A DNA stretch of 64,000 nt, from contig NZ_CP135922.1 of NCBI RefSeq assembly GCF_032399705.1, forward strand, positions 2,604,001 through 2,668,000. The letters run 5' to 3'. The position numbers were made by a program, and so were the translations under genes. The notes under the pieces were generated by a model. That model did not search any database. It saw only the letters and a program-made list of their open reading frames with translations, and was not told the DNA's origin. Position 1 is the first letter of the stretch; every line of letters begins with the position of its first letter. Shown here in pieces: positions 24,968-33,738 of the stretch. The DNA is from Paenibacillus sp. BIC5C1. GTDB taxonomy: Bacteria; Bacillota; Bacilli; Paenibacillales; Paenibacillaceae.

Positions 24968-24970
24968 AAA

Positions 24971-25612
24971 ATGAGAATAAATAACAATTATTTAAAAGAA
25001 CAATTAAAGCATGTGTATTGGTTAAATGGTGGTTGTTGCGCGGGAAAGACAACGATGACACAGAAATTTGTTGCAGAGTTAGGATTTCAAACATTGAGCG
25101 ATGATGTCTTGAAGTATAGACCATTCACTAATCCGACTGAATATCCTGCTCTTCAATATCCCCATCCCGGTTTAAACTGGGAGGAGTGGTTTAATAGGCC
25201 AACTGATGTGGTATTTCGGTGGCTTTGTGAAATCGTTGTAGAGATGATGGGATTTTTCGTTATTGATTTATTGAAGATGCCGACGGATAAACCAATCATT
25301 ATCGATTTAGGAATATTGCCTGAACATATCCTACCCTTTATTCCTAAAGAAAGAATGATGTGTCTTTATACATCTGATGAAGAAATAGAAAGGCTATATT
25401 ACTTTAGAGAAGATCACAAGATGATTTTGGACGTTATTAACCTTACATCAAATCCAGCGGAAACGATTAAACATAGCAACAAAACTATGGTGAAATTCTC
25501 CCATGAAATTAGAAATGCCTGCGTTAATAACAATATCAAAACACTTGAAAGAACACCTGACTTAGGTATAGAAGAACAATTCAGATTAGTTTGTGAGCAT
25601 TTTGAATTATGA
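24971..25612 (+). CDS. P-loop kinase-like protein behind an attenuator
   Basis: 213 residues. Walker A is GGCCAGKTTM at about residues 15-24; a DLGILPEHI segment near 115 could be Walker B-like. The rest does not match a family I can name; the general size and fold fit shikimate-kinase/CPT-like small-molecule kinases. ATG 24971 is preferred to TTG 24956 because GAGGAGG lies 6 nt upstream. The leader peptide and masking hairpin suggest that it is induced by a ribosome-targeting drug, which in turn suggests it phosphorylates one. Confidence 0.7.
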   Translation: MRINNNYLKEQLKHVYWLNGGCCAGKTTMTQKFVAELGFQTLSDDVLKYRPFTNPTEYPALQYPHPGLNWEEWFNRPTDVVFRWLCEIVVEMMGFFVIDLLKMPTDKPIIIDLGILPEHILPFIPKERMMCLYTSDEEIERLYYFREDHKMILDVINLTSNPAETIKHSNKTMVKFSHEIRNACVNNNIKTLERTPDLGIEEQFRLVCEHFEL

Positions 25613-25650
25613 TATGAGCATCTTTTGTTAATTTTATATGTAATACGGGT

Positions 25651-25680
25651 CAGGCTACCGATATAAGGTAGCCTGTTTAA
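25651..25680 (+). terminator. Intrinsic terminator
   Basis: CAGGCTACC-GATATAA-GGTAGCCTG followed by TTTAAATAA; 9-bp perfect stem. It ends the attenuator-controlled transcript. The remainder of this 311-bp gap holds attC-like element 9. Confidence 0.7.
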
Positions 25681-25768
25681 ATAACGGGACATGATAGTTT
25701 GGTCATAGTGAATTATAAAAATTATGCACCTCCTGACGTCCTGTCTTTAGTCAAGGATATGAGCCGAA

Positions 25769-25895
25769 AGCAGATAACAATATGTTTACGCAGCGGCTTC
25801 TTACGGAACCTTGGTCTGCGGAATGAATTTCAGGGAAGCTTGCACAGAAAAAGATTCGATTTCGTCGAACATCTTTAATGCAGGAGCGTTATGTG
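25769..25895 (+). repeat. attC-like element 9
   Basis: Left end CAGATAAC-AAT-ATGTTTACGCAGCGG, CCTTGGTCTG at 25809-25818, right end TTAATGCAGGAGC-GTTATGTG. The inner boxes have drifted (TGTTTACG against CTTTAA) but order and orientation are kept. The G of GTT lies 36 nt before the next start. Confidence 0.62.
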
Positions 25896-25923
25896 AATAC
25901 CCAAAATATACAAGGAGCGAAAA

Positions 25924-26403
25924 ATGAAAAAAAGTATAGTGTTTATATTATTCATTTCAACCTTATTAATGGGGTGTAACAAGAACGAGCTAATATATAA
26001 CGCCCCAACCAATGAACAAATCACTGATTATGTAAATAGTCATCGTTTAGATTTACAAGATAGTATATGGATTAAGGAGTCAGCAATCATTTTGCTCGAA
26101 AATTCATTAATAACCCTTTATACAGATCAACATGGGAAGGTATACGACCAAAAATTATCGTGGGGAATAAATTATTCAAATCCTGTGTTTGTAGGAAACG
26201 GAAACCCATATATAGCAGTCATAGTTAATAACAAAATGCTAAGCTCTGGAGCTGATCGTATTTTAATTACCTATACTGATGGTAAGTCCTATTCAAGAGG
26301 GATTACGGAAAAGAAGGGTTATTTGATTCCTAATACTCAAATTAGTGAAGTAGAGAACTTAGTAATATTCGACAATGAGGGTAAAGAACTTTACAAAAAG
26401 TAA
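25924..26403 (+). CDS. Small lipoprotein, function unknown
   Basis: 159 residues. Type II signal peptide with lipobox LLMGC (Cys18); the mature part is mostly beta with no recognised domain. Ribosome site AAGGAGCG lies 6 nt before ATG 25924. It follows attC-like element 9, the second lipoprotein cassette in the array. Confidence 0.72.
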   Translation: MKKSIVFILFISTLLMGCNKNELIYNAPTNEQITDYVNSHRLDLQDSIWIKESAIILLENSLITLYTDQHGKVYDQKLSWGINYSNPVFVGNGNPYIAVIVNNKMLSSGADRILITYTDGKSYSRGITEKKGYLIPNTQISEVENLVIFDNEGKELYKK

Positions 26404-26541
26404 ACGGAATAGCCCCTTCAGTTACGAATTGATCTTTAACACCGAACTTTGGGAGTAAGAAATATTGTTTATTTAAAGTATTAAGGCGCATAGTGTTGTA
26501 TTAAGAAGACGTAAAAAAATTATATTATATGGGTGATTATA

Positions 26542-27423
26542 ATGAAGATTATTTTCAAGAATTTCGATGATTCTTATTATGAACAAGTGTGCGATTTTTT
26601 GATTGAATTATCAAAAGATGACCGTAGGCATATCAATTGGAACTGGGCAAGGTGGGAGTGGATGTTTTATCATCCTGATTTCAATCGAGACTTAATGGAT
26701 AAGATTGGCTTATGGTACTGTAATGACGAGTTAGTAGGGATAGCAACGTATGACCACTATTTTGGTGAAGCATTTTTTGCTACTAAACAAGGGTTTGAAG
26801 AAATAGAAGAAGATATATTAGAATATACCACTACTACTTTCAGGAATGAAAATGGCCTTGGGATTGCGGTGAATGACAAAGATACTCATACTCTAGATTT
26901 ATTGCGCAGTAAGAAGTTTGTGGAGAATGATCTGTCTGAAAACATACTTGAACTTACACTAGAGAATGTTAGCCTTGATTATGTAATTCCTGAAGGTGTA
27001 ATACTAAAAAATATAGATATAGAAAATGACTTATATAAGCTTCATCATTTGTTATGGAAGGCATTTGAAAATGAAGGATCTGTACCTACGGATGAAGCTG
27101 CTATAAGTAAGCAAAAAAGAATGTTGTCAGCAAGAAATATGAATTCATTCCTACATATTGTTGCTGAAAATGAAGACGGGGAATACGTTGCTTATTGTGG
27201 CTTATGGTACAGTCAAAAAACGGATTATGTTTATGTTGAACCTGTATGTACAATTCCGGAGTATCGGCAGAAGGGGCTTGGAAAAGCAGTGGTATTAGAA
27301 GCCTTGAAAAGAGGTCGATCCTTAGGTGCTGAAAAAGCATATGTTATTTCGGATAGTTCTTTCTACAAGTCATTAGGTTTTCAACAGCACTCTCATTATA
27401 CTTTCTATTGGTATAACATTTGA
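26542..27423 (+). CDS. GNAT acetyltransferase, two-domain
   Basis: 293 residues. The N-terminal half is a degenerate GNAT repeat (HINWNWARWEWMFYHPDF), and the C-terminal half carries the working acetyl-CoA loop: VEPVCTIPEYRQKGLGKAVV (motif A, Q/RxxGxG) then YVISDSSFYKSLGFQ. Similar two-domain GNATs include mycothiol-synthase-like and many uncharacterised proteins. ATG 26542 is taken; GTG 26533 in frame is possible. The ribosome site GGGTGAT is weak. Confidence 0.83.
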   Translation: MKIIFKNFDDSYYEQVCDFLIELSKDDRRHINWNWARWEWMFYHPDFNRDLMDKIGLWYCNDELVGIATYDHYFGEAFFATKQGFEEIEEDILEYTTTTFRNENGLGIAVNDKDTHTLDLLRSKKFVENDLSENILELTLENVSLDYVIPEGVILKNIDIENDLYKLHHLLWKAFENEGSVPTDEAAISKQKRMLSARNMNSFLHIVAENEDGEYVAYCGLWYSQKTDYVYVEPVCTIPEYRQKGLGKAVVLEALKRGRSLGAEKAYVISDSSFYKSLGFQQHSHYTFYWYNI

Positions 27424-27439
27424 TACTTTCTTGAAACTC

Positions 27440-27466
27440 TCGGGTTCGTAGGGAACGTTATCTAAA
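27440..27466 (+). repeat. Right half of an attC-like element
   Basis: CGGGTTCGT-AGGGAAC-GTTATCTAA directly after the GNAT stop; compare GGGGTTCGTGAATACAGG then AACGTTATACG in element 2. The GAATACA segment and the left arm are deleted. Confidence 0.5.
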
Positions 27467-27495
27467 GAGAAAGAATTGTGAGAAAGGATGAACGC

Positions 27496-28275
27496 ATGGA
27501 TATTCAGGACCTCCCAATTGAAATAATAGAACAAATCGGAAAAGTTCAGAAAATTACTTTTCCGAGGCAAGGTCATACTTCTATCGTGGCTATTTTGGAT
27601 ACGCCCGATAAAAAGTACGTGATTAAAAAGACAGAAAACGATCTCTATAATGAATGGTTGTCAGAAGAATACAAGGTGCTTCAATATCTTTATCATACGG
27701 GACTACCAGTTCCGCGAGCATATTCATATCATGTAGAGAATAAAGCGAGATGGCTTTTAATGGATTATATTGATGGAATAAGTTTGAGAGAATTTCTATC
27801 TAAAGAGCCCAATCACAAAAATAAAGAAAAAGCTATTTTTAACTTTGGACTTTGTTTAAAGAAAATACATGAATGTTCTTGCCCTGTTGAATTATTGACG
27901 AATGATAAACCTTGGTTAGATACAATGCTAAATAAAGCAGAATTTAATCTGACTCACTTTGCAGTAGACGGAACAGATGAATTACTTAAACGATTGAAAG
28001 AAGTAAGACCTAAACCAATAGATAACAGTTTGATTCATGGAGATTTTACAATAGATAATGTATTAGTTAATGAAGGCAATATAGTTGGAGTTATCGATTG
28101 GTCAGGAGCTACATACGGGGATCCAAGATATGATGTAGCATTGGCAATTAGACCAAAATATAATGCTTTCGATAGTGATAGAGATAAAGAAATATTTTTT
28201 AACGCATATGGCAAGTTAAAAATAACGGATGAAGAGTATAACTACTTTGAAGATGGATTATATAGCTTCTTTTAG
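27496..28275 (+). CDS. Aminoglycoside phosphotransferase family protein
   Basis: 259 residues. Kinase features: Lys in KKYVIKKTE, LLMDYIDG hinge, catalytic loop LIHGDFTIDNVL (Brenner motif HGDxxxxN) and VIDWSGATYGDP (DFG-like Asp). Members phosphorylate aminoglycosides, macrolides or other small molecules with ATP or GTP. ATG 27496 chosen, with AGAAAGGATG upstream; GTG 27478 lies before it. Antibiotic specificity cannot be read. Confidence 0.85.
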   Translation: MDIQDLPIEIIEQIGKVQKITFPRQGHTSIVAILDTPDKKYVIKKTENDLYNEWLSEEYKVLQYLYHTGLPVPRAYSYHVENKARWLLMDYIDGISLREFLSKEPNHKNKEKAIFNFGLCLKKIHECSCPVELLTNDKPWLDTMLNKAEFNLTHFAVDGTDELLKRLKEVRPKPIDNSLIHGDFTIDNVLVNEGNIVGVIDWSGATYGDPRYDVALAIRPKYNAFDSDRDKEIFFNAYGKLKITDEEYNYFEDGLYSFF

Positions 28276-28295
28276 TTCCCTTCGCAACGTCTTAT

Positions 28296-28361
28296 CAGAT
28301 AATACCATGTTGAGGCATCGAGCCATTTGCCTTTAAGTCGGTGAAGGTTCATAAAATACAG
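28296..28361 (+). repeat. Degenerate attC-like element
   Basis: CAGATAATACCATGTTGA recalls the left arm of element 9 (CAGATAACAATATGTTTA), and GGTTCATAAAATACAG recalls the right arm GGTTCGTGAATACAG. No GTTAT box remains. Confidence 0.35.
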
Positions 28362-28364
28362 TGA

Positions 28365-28475
28365 ATGAATGGGATCTCGTGGTTGATTGTCCAAAAGAAT
28401 TTAATAAAAGAACTATTAATGAAGAATGGTTTGAATTATGAGATTAGAGAAGAACTTCGTAAGTTAATTCAATGA
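28365..28475 (+). CDS. Small ORF or gene remnant
   Basis: 36 codons from ATG 28365, ending in LLMKNGLNYEIREELRKL and IQ. It has no ribosome site and reads like the helical end of a larger protein, so it may be a remnant. The rest of the 315-bp gap (28276-28590) holds the degenerate element before it and nothing recognisable after it. Confidence 0.25.
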   Translation: MNGISWLIVQKNLIKELLMKNGLNYEIREELRKLIQ

Positions 28476-28590
28476 TGATAATTAAAACATAATATTTGTT
28501 GCTCAAGGAGTGCTGACTGCAAGATCGATTACGAAGAGGCATTAAGTAAACGAATGGAGCTGCGAACATAATTATATTGAGGGGGTTATC

Positions 28591-29340
28591 ATGGTGTATA
28601 AGCATAGTGTTTATGAAACAAATAGCTTCTATTGGAATACAAAAAGAAATGACTTTTTAAGAGCAATCGTGCTTCCTTTTTATGGAGCATTTGTTACAGA
28701 AGAAAAATGCCAACTTTTTGGCGATGTCTCAGGTAAAAAGATGTTAGAGATCGGCTGTGGAGATGGCCAATCTTTGCAATATCAGGGAGAGCGTAAAGCA
28801 TCTGAACTATGGGGGATGGATATATCTGAAAGACAAATTGAAAAGGCAACACAACATTTGAAAGCGTGTGGCCTTTCAGCAAGATTGATCTGTTCTCCCA
28901 TGGAAGAAGAATGTGACCTCCCCGTGGATTATTTTGATTTTGTTTATTCGGTTTACGCCATAGGCTGGACAACCGATCTTGAAGGTACCTTTTGTCGGAT
29001 CGCTTCATATTTAAAAAAAGATGGCATATTTATTTTCAGTTGGTCTCATCCAATTCACAAATGTGTTGTTGATGAAAATAATAGATTGGTTTTTAACAAG
29101 TCTTATTTTGATGAATCTTGGTATTCGGTCGCTCCTGATTTTGTTCAAGGCGAGCTAACTTTGTCTGATCGTAAACTATCAACCTATATAAATGCGTTAG
29201 CTAAAGCAGGGTTTGTTATTGAACAAATGATTGAAGAAACCGATCAGGAAATAATCCAACTGCATGATGAACATAATGATCTTGTAGAAAGAGCGAAAAT
29301 GTTTCCTGTAACCTTCGTTATCAAAGCAAGAAAACTTTGA
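28591..29340 (+). CDS. Class I SAM-dependent methyltransferase
   Basis: 249 residues. Motif I MLEIGCGDGQSL, then GMDISERQIEKA (acidic ribose-binding residue), VDYFDFVYSVYAIGW (motif IV region) and a KKDGIFIFSW strand. Small-molecule methyltransferase of the Methyltransf_11/25 type; acceptor unknown. GAGGGGG lies 9 nt before ATG 28591. Confidence 0.87.
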   Translation: MVYKHSVYETNSFYWNTKRNDFLRAIVLPFYGAFVTEEKCQLFGDVSGKKMLEIGCGDGQSLQYQGERKASELWGMDISERQIEKATQHLKACGLSARLICSPMEEECDLPVDYFDFVYSVYAIGWTTDLEGTFCRIASYLKKDGIFIFSWSHPIHKCVVDENNRLVFNKSYFDESWYSVAPDFVQGELTLSDRKLSTYINALAKAGFVIEQMIEETDQEIIQLHDEHNDLVERAKMFPVTFVIKARKL

Positions 29341-29383
29341 AATTACTAATAGATCCAAAAAAATATTATCTATGGAGGTATTC

Positions 29384-29785
29384 ATGGTAACGTTAAAATT
29401 ACATACAGAGAAACCGATTCTACAATCTGAACTAATGGGTCTTTATCAAGATGCTGGTTGGTGGCCTAACCGAGATGAGAATGGAATATTACAGCTACTT
29501 GTTAGCGGTGTTGCAGTAGGAGCTTGGAAAGATGATATATTAATTGGTTTCTGTAGGTCTATTTCAGACGGAATATATCGGGCTTATGTAGAAGATGTTG
29601 TTGTATTAAGTACGTACAGAAATAAAGGAATAGGAGAACTAATGGTCAAAAGACTTTTAGATGAACTGAAAGATATTGATGTTATTAGTTTGTTTTGTAC
29701 AGAGGATTTGGATGGTTTTTACGAATTGTCAGGATTTAAACGGACAAAGCAAATTGTAATGCATTATAAGAATCAAGGAAATTAA
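29384..29785 (+). CDS. GNAT acetyltransferase
   Basis: 133 residues. Motif A is VEDVVVLSTYRNKGIGELMV, with a C-terminal FYELSGFKR, the usual end of a minimal GNAT. The ATG at 29372 is part of the ribosome site (TGGAGG) that serves ATG 29384. Substrate unknown. Confidence 0.87.
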   Translation: MVTLKLHTEKPILQSELMGLYQDAGWWPNRDENGILQLLVSGVAVGAWKDDILIGFCRSISDGIYRAYVEDVVVLSTYRNKGIGELMVKRLLDELKDIDVISLFCTEDLDGFYELSGFKRTKQIVMHYKNQGN

Positions 29786-29836
29786 AAAAAATCAAAGAAG
29801 ATGGGTACTTACTTAGGAATAAGGGAGAATGTGACA

Positions 29837-30382
29837 ATGTTTAAATACGAAATTGATGAATCTTCTTATTTATCGCTATTGGAAATTAAAGATGCAGAGC
29901 AATTATATAATTTGATTAACAGTAATAGGGATCATATAGGTGAGTGGCTGAAGTTTCCTAGTATCACTGTAGAAGCGGATGATTCAAAAACCTTTATAGA
30001 AAGAACACGGATAAGATATGCCAAGGAAGAGGGTTACTGGTTAGGAATATGGAGTGAGGATAAACTTGTGGGTTCTATAGGTTACTTATATCTAGATCAA
30101 GAGAACAAAAAAACTGAAATCGGATATTGGCTAGGTAAAGAATATGAGGGTAAGGGATTAATTACTAAATCTATTAAAGTACTAATAAATCATGCTTTTG
30201 ACGAACTGAAATTAAATAAAATTGAAATAGGAGCAGCTACAAACAATATAAAGAGCCGTGCAATTCCTGAGAAATTAGGGTTTAAACGTGAAGGTGAACT
30301 CAGAGATTACGAGTATATCAATGGAAGGTTTCTAGATAGAATAATCTATGGATTGAAAGCTAATGAATGGAGAACGGATTAG
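29837..30382 (+). CDS. RimJ/RimL-type GNAT acetyltransferase
   Basis: 181 residues with the RimL layout: SLLEIKDAEQLYNLI, IGYWLGKEYEGKGLITKSI (motif A, EGKGL) and KIEIGAATNNIKSRAIPEKLGF, ending GEL-RDYEYINGRFLDRIIYGL. Family members acetylate ribosomal-protein N-termini or antibiotics. AGGGAGAA precedes ATG 29837; an earlier in-frame ATG at 29801 has no ribosome site. Confidence 0.87.
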   Translation: MFKYEIDESSYLSLLEIKDAEQLYNLINSNRDHIGEWLKFPSITVEADDSKTFIERTRIRYAKEEGYWLGIWSEDKLVGSIGYLYLDQENKKTEIGYWLGKEYEGKGLITKSIKVLINHAFDELKLNKIEIGAATNNIKSRAIPEKLGFKREGELRDYEYINGRFLDRIIYGLKANEWRTD

Positions 30383-30421
30383 TACTTCTTATAGAAAGTA
30401 TATGATATCATCCGAGATTAA

Positions 30422-30452
30422 ACTTTTTACAGCGGTGCTTATGCCCCTTGTC
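30422..30452 (+). repeat. Degenerate attC-like fragment
   Basis: CTTTTTACAGCGGTGCTTATG then CCCCTTGTC aligns with the left-middle part of element 9 (TGTTTACGCAGCGGCTTCTTACGG, AACCTTGGTC). Only this part is visible. Confidence 0.3.
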
Positions 30453-30562
30453 ATTCAATTAACAATAAGGGAAGTTGACTCTGACGACTCAGAACTGCCT
30501 TAAGCCAGTACGGATGTGTTTAAATAGTGAGTTTTAATTCTGCTTGAAAGGATTGAATTAAA

Positions 30563-31135
30563 ATGAACAATTCTTGGACTATTTGTATTTCAGGAGAATA
30601 TGACTTGAATTTTATAATGTATGTGGCTAGTGCACATGGATTATTAACAGATGGATTCGATGACGCAGCCTGGCCTAATAGTAAATCTTTAAATGTTGAG
30701 CAAAGTAATGAAAAATTTAAAGAGCAATGGAAGGAGCTATGGAATGAGAGCATCTATAAAAAGGGGGAGCGGAGAAAAGGAAAACACCAAAATTTAATTA
30801 TCGATCCTCCTGATTTTTCAATGATTAGAGAGGGAGACTTAAAGGCCGTCCTGATTAATATGTGGCCGTCATTCATTAAATGGTGGAATATGCCTGCTGG
30901 CGGTCAAATTGCAATGCATTATTGGGAAGCTCAACCCGATCTTTTAGCTTTTGTACAAGAATTCGAAAGTCAAGTCGGAAGAAAAATAAATCCATTTAGG
31001 TTAGATGTTGATTTAGTATATACAGGTTTAAAAGCACCTATTGAAGTAAATGAACAATTTATAGTCATGCCAATTAAACTTGAGTATTTATGGAAGAAAG
31101 ATTGGTGGATAGAGAGATTTAAAGATTATTATTGA
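30563..31135 (+). CDS. Hypothetical protein
   Basis: 190 residues, soluble, tryptophan-rich, no family recognised. LIIDPPDF near residue 77 and WKKDWWIERF at the end are the most distinctive stretches. GAAAGGATTG is the ribosome site. It is followed by a P-loop kinase gene after 21 nt and may be co-transcribed. Confidence 0.6.
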   Translation: MNNSWTICISGEYDLNFIMYVASAHGLLTDGFDDAAWPNSKSLNVEQSNEKFKEQWKELWNESIYKKGERRKGKHQNLIIDPPDFSMIREGDLKAVLINMWPSFIKWWNMPAGGQIAMHYWEAQPDLLAFVQEFESQVGRKINPFRLDVDLVYTGLKAPIEVNEQFIVMPIKLEYLWKKDWWIERFKDYY

Positions 31136-31156
31136 GTAATTCGAGGAGGGTACAGT

Positions 31157-31684
31157 ATGTCAAGATCGGTTTATATCATTTCGGGTCCCGCCGGTGTAGG
31201 GAAATCTACTACATCAAAGAAACTTGTTGAACATTTGGATCGCAGTTCATATATATCTGGTGATGATATTAGTCATCTACCTGTAAACGGGAGGGAAAAG
31301 CCTTGGATCTGTCGAGAAACTCATAAGCTGACTTGGATAAATATATTAAGTTTAGTGAAGAATCTACTAGAATTTAATTACGATGTTGTTATAGATTATG
31401 TGACGTTTCCGTCGGAAGCTTACTGGTTAGCTAGTGAACTGGAGAGTATGAATGTAAGGATCATTTATGTTGTATTTATGGTCGATCAAGAAACAATTAT
31501 AAGAAGAGATCAGTTAAGAGAACCATCGATACAAATGGGAGAACGAAGCGTGATCCTATTGAATGAATTTAGAGAAGTATTAAAAGAAGAGAGACATATA
31601 TTAAATACCCAAGAATATTCTGTTGATCAGGTAGACGAAGTAATTGAAGAGATATTAAACAATACTAGATTTTTGATAAGCTAA
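31157..31684 (+). CDS. P-loop kinase, AAA_33/CPT-like
   Basis: 175 residues. Walker A GPAGVGKSTTS at residues 10-20; SGDDISHL (base or acceptor binding Asp), VVIDYVTFP Walker B-like strand, and RRDQLREPS lid arginines. Family members phosphorylate small molecules or nucleosides. Ribosome site GAGGAGGG. Together with 23447, 24971 and 34832 it forms a set of four unrelated-looking small kinases in the array. Confidence 0.8.
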   Translation: MSRSVYIISGPAGVGKSTTSKKLVEHLDRSSYISGDDISHLPVNGREKPWICRETHKLTWINILSLVKNLLEFNYDVVIDYVTFPSEAYWLASELESMNVRIIYVVFMVDQETIIRRDQLREPSIQMGERSVILLNEFREVLKEERHILNTQEYSVDQVDEVIEEILNNTRFLIS

Positions 31685-31791
31685 TTTGAAGAAGTTAAGA
31701 AGTGAATTAGACGAGGCAGCTTAGGATACATTCGCACCTGATAACCGCAACGAGCTCTTTCTTTCGAATCTTCAATTGGTGATGGACTTCA

Positions 31792-31815
31792 TTTATACGA
31801 GAACGTATTCTAAAT
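31792..31815 (+). repeat. Right end of a decayed attC-like element
   Basis: TTTATACGAGAACGTATTCTAAA recalls the right arm (CGTGAATACAGGAAC then GTTATCTAA). The inverted left arm is not found. Confidence 0.3.
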
Positions 31816-31823
31816 AAACCATA

Positions 31824-32840
31824 GTGAAGAAGGTGCACCTTTCATTGCTTAACCTAAAAATATCAAATAATAAAGCATTCTTTGAACTAAATGATTATGT
31901 CTCACAGGTAAAGAATAAAATATCTGCTACTGCTGCTGCCACATATATTATTCATAATGATCGTATCGTGAATGAATGGTACTCAGGAGTACATGGCAAT
32001 TCTAAACATAGTCGATTCGTTGATGAGGAATCACAATTTAATGTTGCTTCAGTTCGAAAAACATTCTTAGGATTTGCTATTAGTCTTGCATTATATGAAG
32101 GTAAAGTCAGAAGTATAGATGATCTTGTTGTGGACTACTTGAATGAGTTAGATAGGGAAGCATTAAGCCATATAACCATACGACATTTGTTAACCCACAC
32201 TCATGGTTTAGGTAATCTGCATAATAGATTATTTCTTCAAGGAACTGACTGGAAGTACAATAATATTGGTGTTAATCTGCTAATTGAGATTATTCGGAAA
32301 GTTTATAAAATGCCTTTATCACAATTACTCGAAGAGCGTTTATTCTCACCTAGTGGCTTTAGTCAAACAGGATGGAGGAAGGAAAATAATGAAAAATTAG
32401 TGTGGATTAATGAACTATATAAGGATGATCAAGGTAACCAAGCCAACTTATTTATGAGCATAAAGGAATTGGCATATTGGGGTTATCTGCATTTGAATAA
32501 GGGAGCTATAAACGGGAAGCAGATACTTCCTAAAGAAATATTTGAGCAAACAACCACTATTATTAGTCCTCCTGATCTGGAACAACAATTGCCGAGAAAC
32601 GGTTTTTTTTGGTTTGTGCAAGATGAACCGCGCTCTAATACAGAATTAGGTGATAAACTTCCACACGGTTCTTTTCAGTCTCTTGGCGCCACTGGATGTG
32701 CCTGTCTTGTCATTCCTAAGTGTAAAACTGTAGCGGTAAGAATGTATAATCAGATTGGACAAAACCCATTAGGGTACGACTATCTTGAGGATATCAAAAC
32801 ATTTGGGGATTTGGTCTGTAAGTACATAGAAGATATATAA
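31824..32840 (+). CDS. Serine hydrolase, class C beta-lactamase-like
   Basis: 338 residues. SxxK motif in NVASVRKTF (about residue 77), a YNN tyrosine motif in WKYNNIGVNLL and a late PHGSFQS box in place of KTG. No signal peptide, so it is cytoplasmic, unlike true beta-lactamases; probably an esterase or peptidase of the beta-lactamase family. GTG 31824 or GTG 31833 could be the start; both have poor ribosome sites. Confidence 0.82.
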   Translation: MKKVHLSLLNLKISNNKAFFELNDYVSQVKNKISATAAATYIIHNDRIVNEWYSGVHGNSKHSRFVDEESQFNVASVRKTFLGFAISLALYEGKVRSIDDLVVDYLNELDREALSHITIRHLLTHTHGLGNLHNRLFLQGTDWKYNNIGVNLLIEIIRKVYKMPLSQLLEERLFSPSGFSQTGWRKENNEKLVWINELYKDDQGNQANLFMSIKELAYWGYLHLNKGAINGKQILPKEIFEQTTTIISPPDLEQQLPRNGFFWFVQDEPRSNTELGDKLPHGSFQSLGATGCACLVIPKCKTVAVRMYNQIGQNPLGYDYLEDIKTFGDLVCKYIEDI

Positions 32841-32972
32841 ACCGTGAACTTGGCTTAAATGATATTGATAAATTTTACTGGATAAGAATGTATGTTCTGA
32901 TATAATTGAACTGAGAATAGTAAATCTCTTCCTCTAATTTTGGTTACAAATAAAAACAGTGAGGTGAGTGAG

Positions 32973-33497
32973 ATGGAACAAAGGAATGCGCCAGAGCTAA
33001 GAATTGAACTATGGGATGAAGGAGATCTAGATTTGCTTCGCCGATTAAATTCGCCTGAGATGACAGTACACTTCGGAGGACCAGAGACTGAGGAGAAAAT
33101 CCTAGCTCGCCATAAGCGCTATTATGAAATCGCACAAAATGGAACAGGGAAAATGTTTAAGATTCTCTTGCTTCCGCATCTTGAAGTCGTGGGTAGTGTA
33201 GGATATTGGGATCAGACGTGGAAAGAAGAATCTATTTACGAGATAGGTTGGAGTGTTTTATCGGAATATCAAGGTAGAGGAATAGCGACAGAAGCAACAG
33301 CGAAGGCCATAGCTTCTATCCGTTCTGAAAAGAAGACACCTAAATTCATTCACGCTTTTCCTAAAACCAAGAATCCCGCTTCGAATGCCATTTGTCGCAA
33401 ACTGGGCTTTTCGTATATTGGTGAGTGTGATTTTGAATACCCTATTGGAACTACCATACGATGTAATGACTGGAGATTGGCAGTCGAGGAAAATTAA
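32973..33497 (+). CDS. GNAT acetyltransferase
   Basis: 174 residues, RimJ-like: LRRLNSPEMTVHFGGPET (typical N-terminal helix-turn), VVGSVGYWDQ, EIGWSVLSEYQGRGIATEA (motif A) and PASNAICRKLGFSYIGE. GAGGTGAG precedes ATG 32973; the upstream part of the frame from 32940 lacks a ribosome site. A strong terminator follows. Confidence 0.87.
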   Translation: MEQRNAPELRIELWDEGDLDLLRRLNSPEMTVHFGGPETEEKILARHKRYYEIAQNGTGKMFKILLLPHLEVVGSVGYWDQTWKEESIYEIGWSVLSEYQGRGIATEATAKAIASIRSEKKTPKFIHAFPKTKNPASNAICRKLGFSYIGECDFEYPIGTTIRCNDWRLAVEEN

Positions 33498-33554
33498 GAT
33501 CAAGTGCATGGAGGAAATTTTATATCAGTTGCACGGCTTTCTCCATATTTCAGG

Positions 33555-33582
33555 GCAGATGAGAGACCATCTGCTTTTTTTT
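33555..33582 (+). terminator. Intrinsic terminator
   Basis: GCAGATG-AGAGAC-CATCTGC followed by eight T. Confidence 0.92.
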
Positions 33583-33738
33583 GCTTGATTTACTTCATAT
33601 ATGTAATAATATGGTTAGCACATAGTGAATATAATTTCCTGATAAGGACAGGATAGGTGCCTGGTTTCTATGGATTTATTTTTATTTGAATCCAAGAGAC
33701 GCTGAGTGAAACTACTTAAACCATTAAGGAGAACTAAA

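Noticed and set aside
16375..25895. CRISPR array
   Set aside because: The repeats flank full genes, are long imperfect palindromes with variable middles, and there are no regular spacers or cas genes.
33610..33645. AGCACATAGTGAATATAATTT as a left arm of an attC-like element
   Set aside because: No AAC box, no right arm; one weak match only.
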